Shown: positions 1 through 10,101 of the stretch, piece after piece
Position numbering within the stretch: position 1 is the stretch's first letter
How the letters are laid out: every line of letters begins with the position of its first letter
NCBI GenBank assembly: GCA_029959085.1
Contig: JARWIR010000027.1
Location: 4,712,001 to 4,776,000, forward strand
Length of the DNA: 64,000 nt
Source of the DNA: Nemophila menziesii
Taxonomy: Eukaryota; Streptophyta; Magnoliopsida; Boraginales; Hydrophyllaceae
Direction: 5' to 3'
Translations under genes and position numbers: made by a program
The notes under the pieces: generated by a model
Database searches by the model: none
The model's input: only the letters and a program-made list of their open reading frames with translations
Told to the model about the DNA's origin: nothing

Positions 1-59
1 AAACTATATTCCTAGTGCTTCGTACTATCAACCCAGTTAGTCAAGATTTTTAAGCTTGA

Positions 60-73
60 TAACCCACCGTTAT

Positions 74-118
<45 letters not shown>

Positions 119-899
119 TTTCACCAACAAATAAGAAAAAAATCTAACAATATCAGTTAGCTCTTGTTAAGTGTATACTAGAAATCAGACTTAATTTGTA
201 CATAATGCTTACTTAAACATTATATCTTGTATAGATAGGATATAAGTCGTCTGTTTTACCAAGTCAGCATCACTCAAGACTTTCCTTGAGTTGTAGAAGA
301 CCTAAATAGGGGCATTAGGAATTTAAGATCAGCTAACACGAAAAATCGGCAATAATGTCCACTTACTTTTGAACAAGCAAAAGAAATGGGAGTTAATATA
401 ATTTTTACTTGACAAGGCAGCAATTAGTAAAAACCAAATTTTTGGTTATATCTAATAAAGTCTTTTCAAATATCTAGTCGGTTATCATGACTCTTGATAT
501 TGTTTCATCTCATTGTTGACCACTTTGTTTGTATTGTATTTCATTTCGAGGCAGGAGTTTCTATCTATCTTTGAATATTATGTAACCTTTATACTGACGA
601 AAGAGAAGGAGTCAACCTCAAAGCCTAAAGAAGTAGAAGAAATTGTAGAGAAGGTTGAAGAATAGGTGATTGCGCCAGTGATCGTAAAAGAGAATCTTTA
701 GAAGACACCGTTAGTTCAGAAAAAGAAGAAAGATGTTGTTAGTGAGAATCGTCCTCCCATACCTATTTCTTCATGTGTGCAATATAAGAACAATGACAAA
801 GGGAACACGATGTTAATAGCCACGGCGATGAAGTTGCACATCATTATTCCATTTGTGGAATTCATCCAAGGTATGCCGTTTGTGAACTTATTAGCTGTA

Positions 900-956
<57 letters not shown>

Positions 957-1090
957 TTTCAACGAAAAAAGATCTACCAAATTCTGTGAGCCATGTTAAG
1001 TATATACTATAAATCAGATTTGTACATAATGCTTTCTTAAAAATTATATCTTGTACTGATATGAATATAAGTCCTCCTTATGAATACTTA
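60..1090 (+). repeat. Old direct-repeat family, copies 1 and 2 (unit A)
   Basis: Copy 1 (about 60-510) and copy 2 (about 905-1090) both begin with an AT dinucleotide run and attctttca, continue through gttaagt.tatacta.aaatcag and ttgtacataatgct, and end near atataagtc. Copy 3 lies at about 2560-2945 with a longer shared part through gtccactta, gcaattagtaaaa and aatcttttcaaa. Copies differ by well over 10 percent by eye, older than the block duplication. Between copies 1 and 2, about 600-895 reads as a lysine-rich broken coding stretch I cannot identify. Confidence 0.6.
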
Positions 1091-1433
1091 GGTTCATCCC
1101 CTACCTGAACATGAAATTCTATTTATCTTTGGCCTAATTATTAGAAAACTAGTTTTTTTTTGTGATATTTGACCACTTTGACATCACTGTTATTGATTTT
1201 ACAACTTGGACTACTATTTTGTAAAAAAAATCCTTAATTACCCTCTACATTGTCTATAACAATTCACGCTATTAAACTATCACGTCATTAATTCTAAAGA
1301 TAACACATACAAGAAGTTTGATTATTGTTTTTCAAAATTGATTGTTCAAGAATAAGGTTAATTTATTTTTTTGTAAAATCAACTTTTGGTTGATTTGCGA
1401 ACATAGAATTTAGGGGACATATTTTTTCTTTTT

Positions 1434-1580
1434 AATGATTGAAGTTTTACATTTCTACACTTTCTTTTATCATTACAACAAATAGTTTTACATTTCTACA
1501 CTTTCTGATTGAAGTTTTATCTTTTATGATTGAAGTTTTACATTTCTACACTTTCTTTTATCATTACAACAAATAGTATA
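1434..1580 (+). repeat. Short tandem duplication beside the CACTA-like MITE (unit A)
   Basis: A piece of about 50 bp (gattgaagttttacatttct followed by acactttcttttatcattac) occurs at about 1437-1487 and again at about 1527-1577. The second copy runs into the left end of the small CACTA-like MITE, so part of what I call the MITE end also occurs without the MITE. This weakens the exact placement of its left terminus. Confidence 0.6.
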
Positions 1581-1838
1581 ATTAGAGAAAATATACATTG
1601 CGGCAATACTAAAATAGTTTCTAATGATATTTTTAATGACAACATTTATTGCGGCAACACCAAAATGACCTCTAATTATATATTTAGTGGCAATATTTGC
1701 CGCTAAAGATAAAGCTAATAAAGACAAAAATAAATAATTTGCTACAAATTATGTCTTTAGATACACGAACTTATTGCGGCAAATAAATAGCTAGCAAATA
1801 TTTTTTTTTTGCCGCTAAAGAAAACCTTTTTTGTAGTA
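1562..1838 (+). mobile_element. Small CACTA-like MITE (unit A)
   Basis: Left end CATTACAACAAATAG (degenerate CACTACAA) at 1562; right end reads, on the minus strand, TACTACAAAAAAGGTTTTC and then tttagcggc, close to the CACTACAA...TTTAGCGGC ends of plant CACTA elements. Both sides carry tat (1559-1561 and 1839-1841), a possible 3-bp target duplication. Inside are several GCGGCAA/TTGCCGC motifs in both orientations. At 277 bp it has no coding capacity. In B and C the right end still reads the canonical tgtagtg. Confidence 0.62.
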
Positions 1839-2109
1839 TATACCTAATAGACCGTTATGTTAAACTTTGAAGATTCATGATTTAGGTTATATTACATTCT
1901 TAATTGAAGATAAAATAATCATTTATCATTATAATCATATGTTAGAAATTCTTAAAAATTATTGCTTTCTAATATTGGGCGCTTAAATTAAAATGATACA
2001 TAGAATTTAATTTAATTGTAATATAAATCTACATCAAGAAAATGTATGAACAATTTTGTATTTGTTGATTTCCAGATTTTATTTTTATGTCTTTGTTGGT
2101 TAATATTTT

Positions 2110-2385
2110 TCTCTAGTACTTGTTGAATGCAAATAAAGCGAAATATATCCTAGAATGGTACGATATAGTTGATTATGTAGCATTACTCTAGATGTGAAAT
2201 TTATCATTATCTATTCCAAATTCTAAATGTAAGTAATTGAGTGTGCGATTAGTGACATGCTCAGAGAAAGGGCTATGTTTTGTTATGTAGTAGTATTAGT
2301 CTGCACAAAAATTTTGCTGTTCATTTCCAGAATTATTGGTAGCAAAAAGTGTTGGGTTAACGTGTACCTCAAGGTAAAAAAAAAC
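2110..2385 (+). other. Possible relict exons, unidentified gene (unit A)
   Basis: Two splice-like intervals stand out. After ttttctctag at about 2117 there is an open stretch encoding YLLNANKAKYILEWYDIVDY. After catttccag at about 2331, a 43-bp interval encoding IIGSKKCWVNVYLK ends at a gtaaaa donor. Both recur in B (about 29840 and 30048) and C, but there the first has TGG changed to TAG. I do not recognise the protein; chance splice-like sequence is possible. Confidence 0.25.
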
Positions 2386-2559
2386 TTTTATGTCCATCCT
2401 TACACAGGGACTTATCTATATGGTAGATTTCTTAATCCTTTCCAATCCTATGAGTATTTTTTGTTTGTTCAAAATTTCGATTAGCACACTGACTATATTT
2501 GTTTTACAAACTATAATCCACCATCATGGTCCGAACTTATTATTTGTACTTTATATTTA

Positions 2560-2945
2560 TCTTATATATATTCTTTCACCAAAAAAAAAGAGTCTAACAA
2601 ATTCAGTGAGCCCTGTTAAGTATATACTATAAATCAGATTTGTAAATAATGCTTGCCAAACATTGTATCTTGTATTGATATGAATATAAGTCCTCTTTTT
2701 TACCAAGTTAGCATCACTCCAGATTATCCCTATTCTATAAGATTAAATAGAGGCATTAGGAACTCAAGATCAGTTAACACTCACAATCGGCAATGATGTC
2801 CACTTAATGTTGAACAAGAAAGATAATGAAGTTAACATAAATTTAACTTGACAGGGTAGCAATTAGTAAAACGAAAGGATTGGTTATGTCGAATAAAATC
2901 TTTTCAAAAATCTTGTTGATTCTCACGACTCTCGATATTCATTTG
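2560..2945 (+). repeat. Old direct-repeat family, copy 3 (unit A)
   Basis: Third and fullest copy of the repeat at 60 and 905. B has its equivalent at about 30285-30660 and C at about 56705-57090. No terminal inverted repeats or coding domains were recognised. Confidence 0.6.
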
Positions 2946-4345
2946 TGGTATACCACATTTCATATTGTAATATTTGATATGCCACAAGATTCAAATCATC
3001 TTCACTCTCATGGTGTCTCAAATATGGATATATTTAATATACCTAGGCATGAGTGTCTTTTTATTTCGGTGACCTTTTTGAATAAAAGGCAACCTTAAAG
3101 TATGATGCCTCTATTAAGATGTATTTAGTAATATTTAAACTTATCGTAATTGTGCTAATTTGAATTAAATATAATTTAGTTTTTTGGTAAACTTTTGTGC
3201 AGAGAACTGTTTTTTCATCTTTTTTGTACAGTTAAGTTCAGTAAAAAGAAAAGTACATTTGACCAAAATTTATGCACCACCTTTCAATATTGCAGTCATT
3301 CAAACATTTAATTTAACATCAAAACCTAATTTAAAATCACAAAACCACTACATCATATTCATTACCCAAAAAAAACACAAAAAATTAAAAAACCGACAAA
3401 TCTTTTTCATTAAACAATAAACAAACATAAAATCACAAAACCATATTGACTTCAACTCAGATCTTCAAAGCACACTATTATATCTGCAGAATTAGAGAAC
3501 ATAAGTATATTAACACTCACAATTGATATTTGAAATGTTAATTAAGATTGCAGAAAGAGTAATAAAAACACTTGAAGACTGCACTCACATTAGGACCTTA
3601 ACACTTCCGTGAACCAAAAAATGTGCAATAACAAAGAACCTTTTTTTGGGTAAAAATAATAAAACACCTCAAAACTATATTTTCTCGTGGATAAAAGAAC
3701 TGCACAAAAGTTATAAAAAAAATAACCTTAAAACTGCACTTTCGTGCACCTGAAAACAACACAAATGTACAGTTATTGACGTATTTTTCTCCGAACCACC
3801 AGATCCGATAAACTTTATACCAAACCATAACCAAAAATCCTAAATACAGTTATACACAACTATTAAAAACAATAGGTGCCACAAGACACCATTAAATAAT
3901 ATTCAACAATTCCTAAATTACGTTCAATCAAAATTATATGGGACCACAAATAGGCTTGTTTTGTATGCAAATCTAATTGAAAAATCTAGTCGAGGAAGAT
4001 TTGTTATAAAAAGGTGATATCTTAAAAGAGAGAGATCTGAAAGGAGACAATAAGTCATGAAAAGTAATTATATGAAAGGGTATAATAGTAAATTGGCATT
4101 ACTTAGTTAACAACGGAAGGAAAAAAAACAAGTTTAAGGAGGTTTGAATTGTTTATTACAGTGTATGGCCAAAATCACATACTAGAAAATAGTTAAAGAA
4201 GGTCACGTGCACTTAGGCCATCATAAGTTAAACTTGAGTTGAGTGTCTCCAACTAAAGATTAGACGCAAAGAATTATGCATGATGACTGACACACAATTA
4301 TTTTAAAAAAAAAGTGCACATACCTTGCGTACTACCCATACCTTG
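2946..4345 (+). other. No gene seen (unit A)
   Basis: AT-rich non-coding sequence shared with B (30661-31800) and C (57090-58440). It contains two intervals (about 3565-3655 and 3705-3810) that B has lost, apparently through short direct repeats such as aataaaa. Confidence 0.6.
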
Positions 4346-4349
4346 CGTA

Positions 4350-4904
4350 CTACCCGTTTAGACCTTCTATGGGTCTCTTGTTTATTTCTCTTAGCGCCCG
4401 CATTTGGATATGTGGGATGTGGTGGCCCACAGGAGGGGTAGGGATGTGATGGCCCACAGGAGCAGTCTGGGTAGGAATATGGTGGCCCACAGGAGTAGTA
4501 GGAGTAGTAGGCTGGGCCACAACTGGAGTTCGAAGGCTCGGTTGGGCTGGTAGGGGTGATACATCGGGCATGGGCTTCGCTGGGCGCCCAGGTTTTCTTT
4601 TTTCACTTACTTGGGTGGGCCCAACAGATGGACTATCTGTAGGCCCAACAGAAGAGCTGAAGAAAAATAAATTAAATTACCCTACAACAGGAGAAGGAGG
4701 ATCCTCAATGTTTCCTGGAAACAAAGAGAGACATAGAGAGCATGAGAAATGGTGAGTCGAATGTTTAAAATTAGATGAGATTGTATTGACTTACTTGATA
4801 AGCATAAAAGTCGAAGGGTTATCAGACAACCTTGAAGCAAGATCGCTGAGCACATTGAGTCCGTTGTTGTCTTCAGTCGCCGGTGGAACAATTTGTATTA
4901 ACAT
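4350..4904 (-). pseudogene. AT-hook, proline-rich protein gene remnant, unit A
   Basis: Minus-strand exon set. Last exon 4656-4350: after an acceptor in tttttcttcag it encodes SSVGPTDSPSVGPTQVSE, then the AT-hook-like core KRKPGRPAKP, then a proline/threonine region with repeats of GHHIPTQTAPV, ending at TAG 4350-4352. A short exon (4714-4680 region) follows acceptor tttccag. An upstream open stretch, ATG 4904 to donor 4794, encodes MLIQIVPPATEDNNGLNVLS onward. In A a 1-bp loss (gaaacattg for B's gaaacaattg) breaks the short exon. The 4904 stretch ends in phase 2 but the short exon needs phase 0, so my model is incomplete. An AT-hook suggests minor-groove DNA binding; the family is unknown to me and transposon origin is possible. 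Confidence 0.5.
4415..4500 (-). repeat. 33-bp coding minisatellite, unit A
   Basis: Tandem units read on the plus strand as ggtggcccacaggagcag followed by tctgggtagggatgt, encoding GHHIPTQTAPV on the minus strand. About 2.5 units here, including one shortened to GHHIPTPPV. B has about four (31925-32055) and C about three (58575-58690). The unit is a multiple of three, so length changes keep the frame. Confidence 0.75.
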
Positions 4905-5321
4905 ATAACGTTTATCACAAAAAATAAAAATAGATCAAGAAATACATACATTAAAATTGAAATGAAATGTCCATCGATCTGAGACATAAAAGATAGTGAA
5001 TCCACTTGTTTAAAATCAAAATTGGAAACTAAAGAAACGTTATCAAAAAGGAGGAGAAATGATAAGAATATGAATCGATTGAAAGAGAATGAGATATCAA
5101 ATAGTAATAAAATAGTGGCCGCGTAAGACCTTAATGATGAATTCCTATCTTTATAGTTAAAATGGATGGGTTAGGGTTAATGTTTACGTTTTTAAATTTA
5201 TAGAAAAATAAATAAATTTTTAATATTACATTTTGTTTTAGTGAAACACAAGATGTATATTGTTAATCATAAAAATAGTTATATTTCATATTTTGATTTT
5301 TTTTAAACTCTATAATTTGGA

Positions 5322-5444
5322 AAAATCATCCATCCAATATTGGATGGTCACCTAATTAACCTAATGATATGTGTTTTGTTATAATAATTAATAGATATGC
5401 TATGAATATTGGACCATCCAATATAGGATGGAAGTCTTGCCCCT
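5322..5444 (+). mobile_element. Short palindromic MITE, unit A
   Basis: Inverted repeat ends: left catccatccaatattggatg, right gaccatccaatataggatgg followed by aagtcttgcccc. The core catccaatattggatgg is itself a near-perfect palindrome, so each end can form a hairpin. About 120 bp, AT-rich, non-coding. The superfamily is unclear because no target duplication is evident. Confidence 0.55.
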
Positions 5445-5854
5445 ATTAATTATATATTATCTAAAAGAATTAATATTTATATACTTAAAAATTTATGTAC
5501 ATTTATATTTTGTGATCTACGTATAAATTATTGGTCTTATTTTAAAAAAAATCAAATAGTATAAACACATGAGTTATGTAACATATTAGTTAACTAAAAC
5601 TTAAAAGAAACAAGTTGAAAGAATATCCTTTTACTTGGTTCGTGCATCAGTAAATTTATGCCCTTATTTTTTAGTAGATACAATCTAAGGCTTTAACAAA
5701 CTAACACTACAAATAGTATTGAGTTAACCAACGAAATTGGGAATATTGTCGAAATGGTCCATCTAGATCAAAGCCTTCAACGAAGGGAGAATTTCCATTA
5801 CAGCTAATTTCCTATTTGAAATCCCATGGCTTGAGAATAAGATACTGTACAAGA

Positions 5855-5945
5855 GATAGAACTGGAGCAGGAGGTGGAGCAGACGCAGGAGCTAGAGCTG
5901 GATTTGGACTGTGACTTTTTCGTTTCACAAAACTTTTACAACAGG
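5855..5945 (-). pseudogene. Proline-rich exon remnant, truncated (unit A)
   Basis: Minus-strand reading gives KSFVKRKSHSPNPALAPAS then PPPAPVLSL, matching the better copy in B at 33417-33593. About 115 bp that would contain the rest of the exon and its splice donor is deleted near 5850. Confidence 0.35.
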
Positions 5946-6099
5946 GAAAAAACCCCAAACTGATCTGATGGACTTGAAGTCAAGTCCACCACCAAATTTG
6001 TGTCTTTACTCTATCTGATGGAGAACTCAACTGATGGAGTATTATATTTCGACATATTTCCGCAGATCTTCTCTCTAGCACCGCTTTAAAAGCAAATGA

Positions 6100-7198
6100 T
6101 ATTTAATTTCCTCTCTTTCCCTTTCTAGCTACCAAAATCACAAATCTACTTCGACAAGCAATATACGCCGCACAACTTTGATTTCTATATAGGGATATAT
6201 ATATGTATGGGCCTTCAGTTGACTACCGTAAACCCTAGCTATTATAGGCTTTAAGATTTTCGGTAACTCATATAACCGGCCCAATTAACCTCTATTAAAT
6301 CTTAATGGCAAATTAGGACCTCGGAAAAAAAACATAATACATTCCTCTGACCACAATATAGTGAGGATATATTTCGGACCACAATATAGTGATGATATAT
6401 TTCCAACAACCTACAATTTGTACATCTCAACCATGAGTAGCTGAACACTATGCACTCAATTAGTATCAGATAATGGAAGGCTCGAGATACTTTTACATTT
6501 ATTAATCAGTTACATAACTGCATTGTGTTAGTATATTAGTTGTCATGTATCTTCATTTAATAGCTATAACTAAAAACTTAATTTATATACAAATATGCAC
6601 TCAAGGCTGAATAAAATTCTATTTTAGCAACTCTCTTCTTCTCCATATTGATTTTTAAAGAAACAACACGATCATTGATTAACTTGTTGTCTTTCTTTTC
6701 ATAAATTATAATCACCTTTTGTAGAATATCCTATAATTTATTTTGCATTAGAAGAACTTTGAGACTAGATATAGGGAAATAACTCACATTATTGCAAAAT
6801 TTATGTGGTTAGCCTATCTTCTGAATTATCTCAAAGTGCCTCTTATCACTCCCCTCTTCTAGGTGTGGACTACTACTTTGTTAGATTTCATGTTGCTCCT
6901 TACATCTTTCAAGCTTAGATACATCTATACCACCCAAGATTCAGTGCCTTATCTTTTTACTAAATGGCTTAAAGCTACAGTTTTTGGTTACCTTATATGA
7001 TGCAAACTTCATAAAGTGAAGTGTTAAGGAGAATACTAAACATACTTCTCCAGCAGTAATTTGTTAGTGTATGACTTCTTCTGTATATATTTAACAGCTG
7101 TAAATCATTTTTAACAATATACCATTATGACTGATATGTATATAAACAACTATATATAAAAGCGGCAAATATAATAAAATTACATTTCAACAACTCTT

Positions 7199-7241
<43 letters not shown>

Positions 7242-7278
7242 ACTCTCTATCCCTCCCCCTCCTTTCCCTCCTTCCCTC

Positions 7279-7312
<34 letters not shown>

Positions 7313-8780
7313 AGTGACTGCTAATGTAAAACAAGTCAAGCAACAAAAAGGGATATATATATATATATATATATGATAAATAGTACCCTAACGAGTGCTT
7401 ACATCTTTGTTAGATCAGAGGTTTTACAATCTATAGACAAAAAACATGCCAAATATACGACATTCTTTATTAGCGTATTCAATAGTTCTCTACATAATCT
7501 TTAATCCTTAATTACTTGCTTTTACTACTATAATCCAATTCGAAAACCCCCATTTCCAAGCTAAAAGTTACCATCTTTTACACAATACGTGAATTAGTAC
7601 AGCTAATATGAACCAATAGAGTATAATCATGCAAGAAAATCTAATCTCATATTTAAAGAAATCGCAAAATTTGATGGACCAATTTCAGGCATATACCTTT
7701 AAATGGGAAAGAAATGAATCATCATTTTGCACACGAGATGCCAAATCACATGCTTGACATAACTCTTGGAGCTATTTCTATATAGTTTCTAATATTGAGA
7801 CAGATTTCCACAGATTTCAAACTTAACACCCAATTTAGTAAGTATTTTAACATCGATATAAAAACTTGTTAACTCAATTAAATAGTCAAACTTGATGAAG
7901 TACCTTCATTTTCACAAATAATAGTATATGTTTAATCATTCTCTATACTGTATATTATTTAAGTCATGCATCTTAATTAATTTAAAAAGTTTATATATTG
8001 CTCAAAAAATTGATTAGGCTATGCTAAATATCCTGTCTTCTCATCACTTGTAAAAGCTTGAGCCACATGACATTTTGGATCTTACATTTTAAAATAAAAA
8101 AATAAATAATATACCCCTATAAAAAAGCATATATTATTAACTTATCGCCCCACCCCTGATTTTCATAATCTTTCTTTGCAATTTTCGCATTTCATGAGGA
8201 CTTATACTGCAATTAAGTCGAAAATTTATTTGCGCTGCACCCCCTTCCCTAACAAAATATATGTGCTCCGCCATTGCATCACCACTGCATATAAGGTTAT
8301 GCAAGAATCATATACCCTGATTAAGAGAATTTCCAAGGAATTTCTAAGTAGTAAACGTAGCTAGTTTTCCCAACCTTAAGCATTTTTAGGTTCACTGTTT
8401 TTTGTCATAAAATTGTCAGAAAGACAACATCATCAACCTTAATCATTCTTCTCTTCACGATATATTTAATTATTCAGTCGCATCTAAAAGCTTTCACTTC
8501 ATTATCCAAATCACTGTCTTAATTCAAATCTTGAAAAAATCCATATATTTGAAGCTTTATTCATAGATACCCAAGAATCACAAAATAATACACATAACAT
8601 AACAACCGAGTGAGATAAGATTGATGAAAATAAATATATACATAGATCAACAATATAATGTTAACCGACTTCACATTGATGTGGGGAGGAGTGTTATTGA
8701 CATAGAATTTGTACTACAGACTAAGAATCATATGCTCTTTGATTTGATTTTAGTAGGTGTTGTTTTTCCTAATTCAAAAG
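6100..8780 (+). other. No gene seen; simple repeats (unit A)
   Basis: Non-coding AT-rich sequence. It holds a compound CT-rich microsatellite at 7202-7312 (two CT runs around a tccctcc-type core) and a short AT run at about 7352-7373. B (33725-36366) and D (62108-64000) match it but with far shorter CT runs. Confidence 0.6.
7202..7312 (+). repeat. Compound CT microsatellite (unit A)
   Basis: About 110 bp of CT-rich sequence. The B equivalent (about 34838-34871) is about 35 bp and the D equivalent (GA on the plus strand, about 63106-63121) is shorter still. The open frame across it on the minus strand is an artefact of the repeat. Confidence 0.9.
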
Positions 8781-8783
8781 TAT

Positions 8784-9130
8784 CACTACTACAGCGCAAG
8801 CCTCTAGCGACTAAACTTTTCGCGACTACGCGATTTAGTCGCTAAAGACAAGCACAACCAGCGACTACATGTCTTTAACGACTAAATGGTATGTTTCCCG
8901 ACTACCTAGTAGTCGTTAGTAATTTTTGTTTTTAACGACTACAAGAAGTAGTCGTTATTACTAAGGAAGTAGTCGCTAGTGGGTTTTTGTATTTTTTAAT
9001 TAATTTCCCACCGCCAATGTGTAGTCGCTAGAGGTTGGATTATTTGACGACTACTTAAAGTAGTCGTTAGAAGTTATTACTAACAACTACTTTTGAGTCT
9101 TTGGCGACTACTTGTGTAGTCGCAATTAGT
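8784..9130 (+). mobile_element. CACTA element 5' terminus and subterminal repeat array (unit A)
   Basis: The element begins with CACTACTACAGCG at 8784, preceded by tat, a possible 3-bp target duplication. Within about 345 bp there are about fifteen copies of CGACTA/TAGTCG in both orientations, typically as gcgactac or tagtcgcta. In En/Spm-type elements such subterminal arrays bind the element's own TNPA-like protein; that role here is inferred from the layout. A transposase remnant follows in the expected orientation. I did not find a matching 3' terminus. Confidence 0.8.
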
Positions 9131-9264
9131 GGTAGCGTATTTATTACAGCAAGTTGCGAATTGAGATACTCAAAACACTATTATTTTATAATTTCTCTTT
9201 TTTTCTCTCTAAACACTCCCAATTTTTTTCCACAATTCATCATCAAAAATTATATCAAAACTTT

Positions 9265-9535
9265 GAAAACTTGCCCGGGTCAATCATCAACGTTGGACCG
9301 CCTCAATTATCAATTTTCCTTCCAAATTTGCCCAAAAGTAGGTATTTTTTGTTCCATAAAACTCTTTCAAATTTCTATTATTTGCAAGAAATTGTGTAGT
9401 TAATGGTAAATAGTATCACTTATTAGGTATTTCAACACGTGGGAAAGCTTTTCCAGGTCAAACAACAACGTGGGACCTCCTCAATTATCAATTTCTCCTT
9501 CTAAATTTGCCCAAAAGTAGGTATCTTTTTCAACC
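9265..9535 (+). repeat. Direct duplication in CACTA leader (unit A)
   Basis: A segment of about 80 bp containing cctcaattatcaatttt and aaatttgcccaaaagtaggt occurs at about 9275-9350 and again, diverged, at about 9450-9530. It lies between the subterminal array and the transposase. B has the same pair at about 36855-36930 and 37035-37110. In D the reverse-complement pair flanks the far side of the LINE (about 61530-61600 and 61700-61780). It predates block duplication. Confidence 0.7.
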
Positions 9536-9649
9536 TTTTCTTATTTGATTACAGTTGTATAGTTAATGCTAAATATATAGTATCACAATGTATATATCCT
9601 TAATCATCTTATAATTTTATATGACATATATATATATATATATATATAT

Positions 9650-10060
9650 GATATATTATTGTATGAGATATAAATGCATAAATGAGATATATATTTATTT
9701 AGTGATGTTATATTTTGTATGTTTTTAATGTTATATTTATGTATTTATTTGGTGATGTTATATTTTGTATATTTTTAATTTTATATTTATGCATTTATTT
9801 GGTGATGTAATATTTTGTGTGCTTTTAATATTATATTTATTTATTTAATTGATGATGTAATAATTTTTTTTCATTTTATATTTATTTATTTAATTGGTGA
9901 TGTAATAATTTTTTTCATTTTATATTCATGTATTTAATTGGTGATGTAATAATTTTTTTTATTCATGTCTGTAATTGGTGATGTAATAATATTCCTTTTC
10001 ATTTTATTTTTATGTATTTATTTAGTGATGTAATAATTTGTTTTTTTCATTTTATTTATG
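9650..10060 (+). repeat. AT-rich minisatellite in CACTA leader (unit A)
   Basis: Seven to eight imperfect tandem copies of a unit of about 40-60 bp built around atttatttggtgatgtaata followed by tttt-rich spacer. It lies just upstream of the transposase start. It has no coding capacity. Confidence 0.75.
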
Positions 10061-10101
10061 AGACATTTATGTTGTATTCTTTGACATTGGAGTAGTTGAT
10101 T

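Noticed and set aside
777..989. 70-codon frame ending in Tyr-Ile repeats
   Set aside because: The C-terminal half is the AT run. The N-terminal part belongs to the broken lysine-rich stretch noted with the direct repeats.
2880..3098. 72-codon plus-strand frame conserved in A, B (30569-30814) and C (57058-57240)
   Set aside because: Conservation is explained by the recent block duplication. No domain, poor coding composition, and a stop in C.
7125..7346. Minus-strand frame rich in Arg-Glu repeats
   Set aside because: It is a direct translation of the CT microsatellite.
9650..10060. A CRISPR-like array of regular repeats
   Set aside because: The units are contiguous, AT-rich and of variable length without unique spacers, in a plant nuclear context. 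It is a minisatellite.
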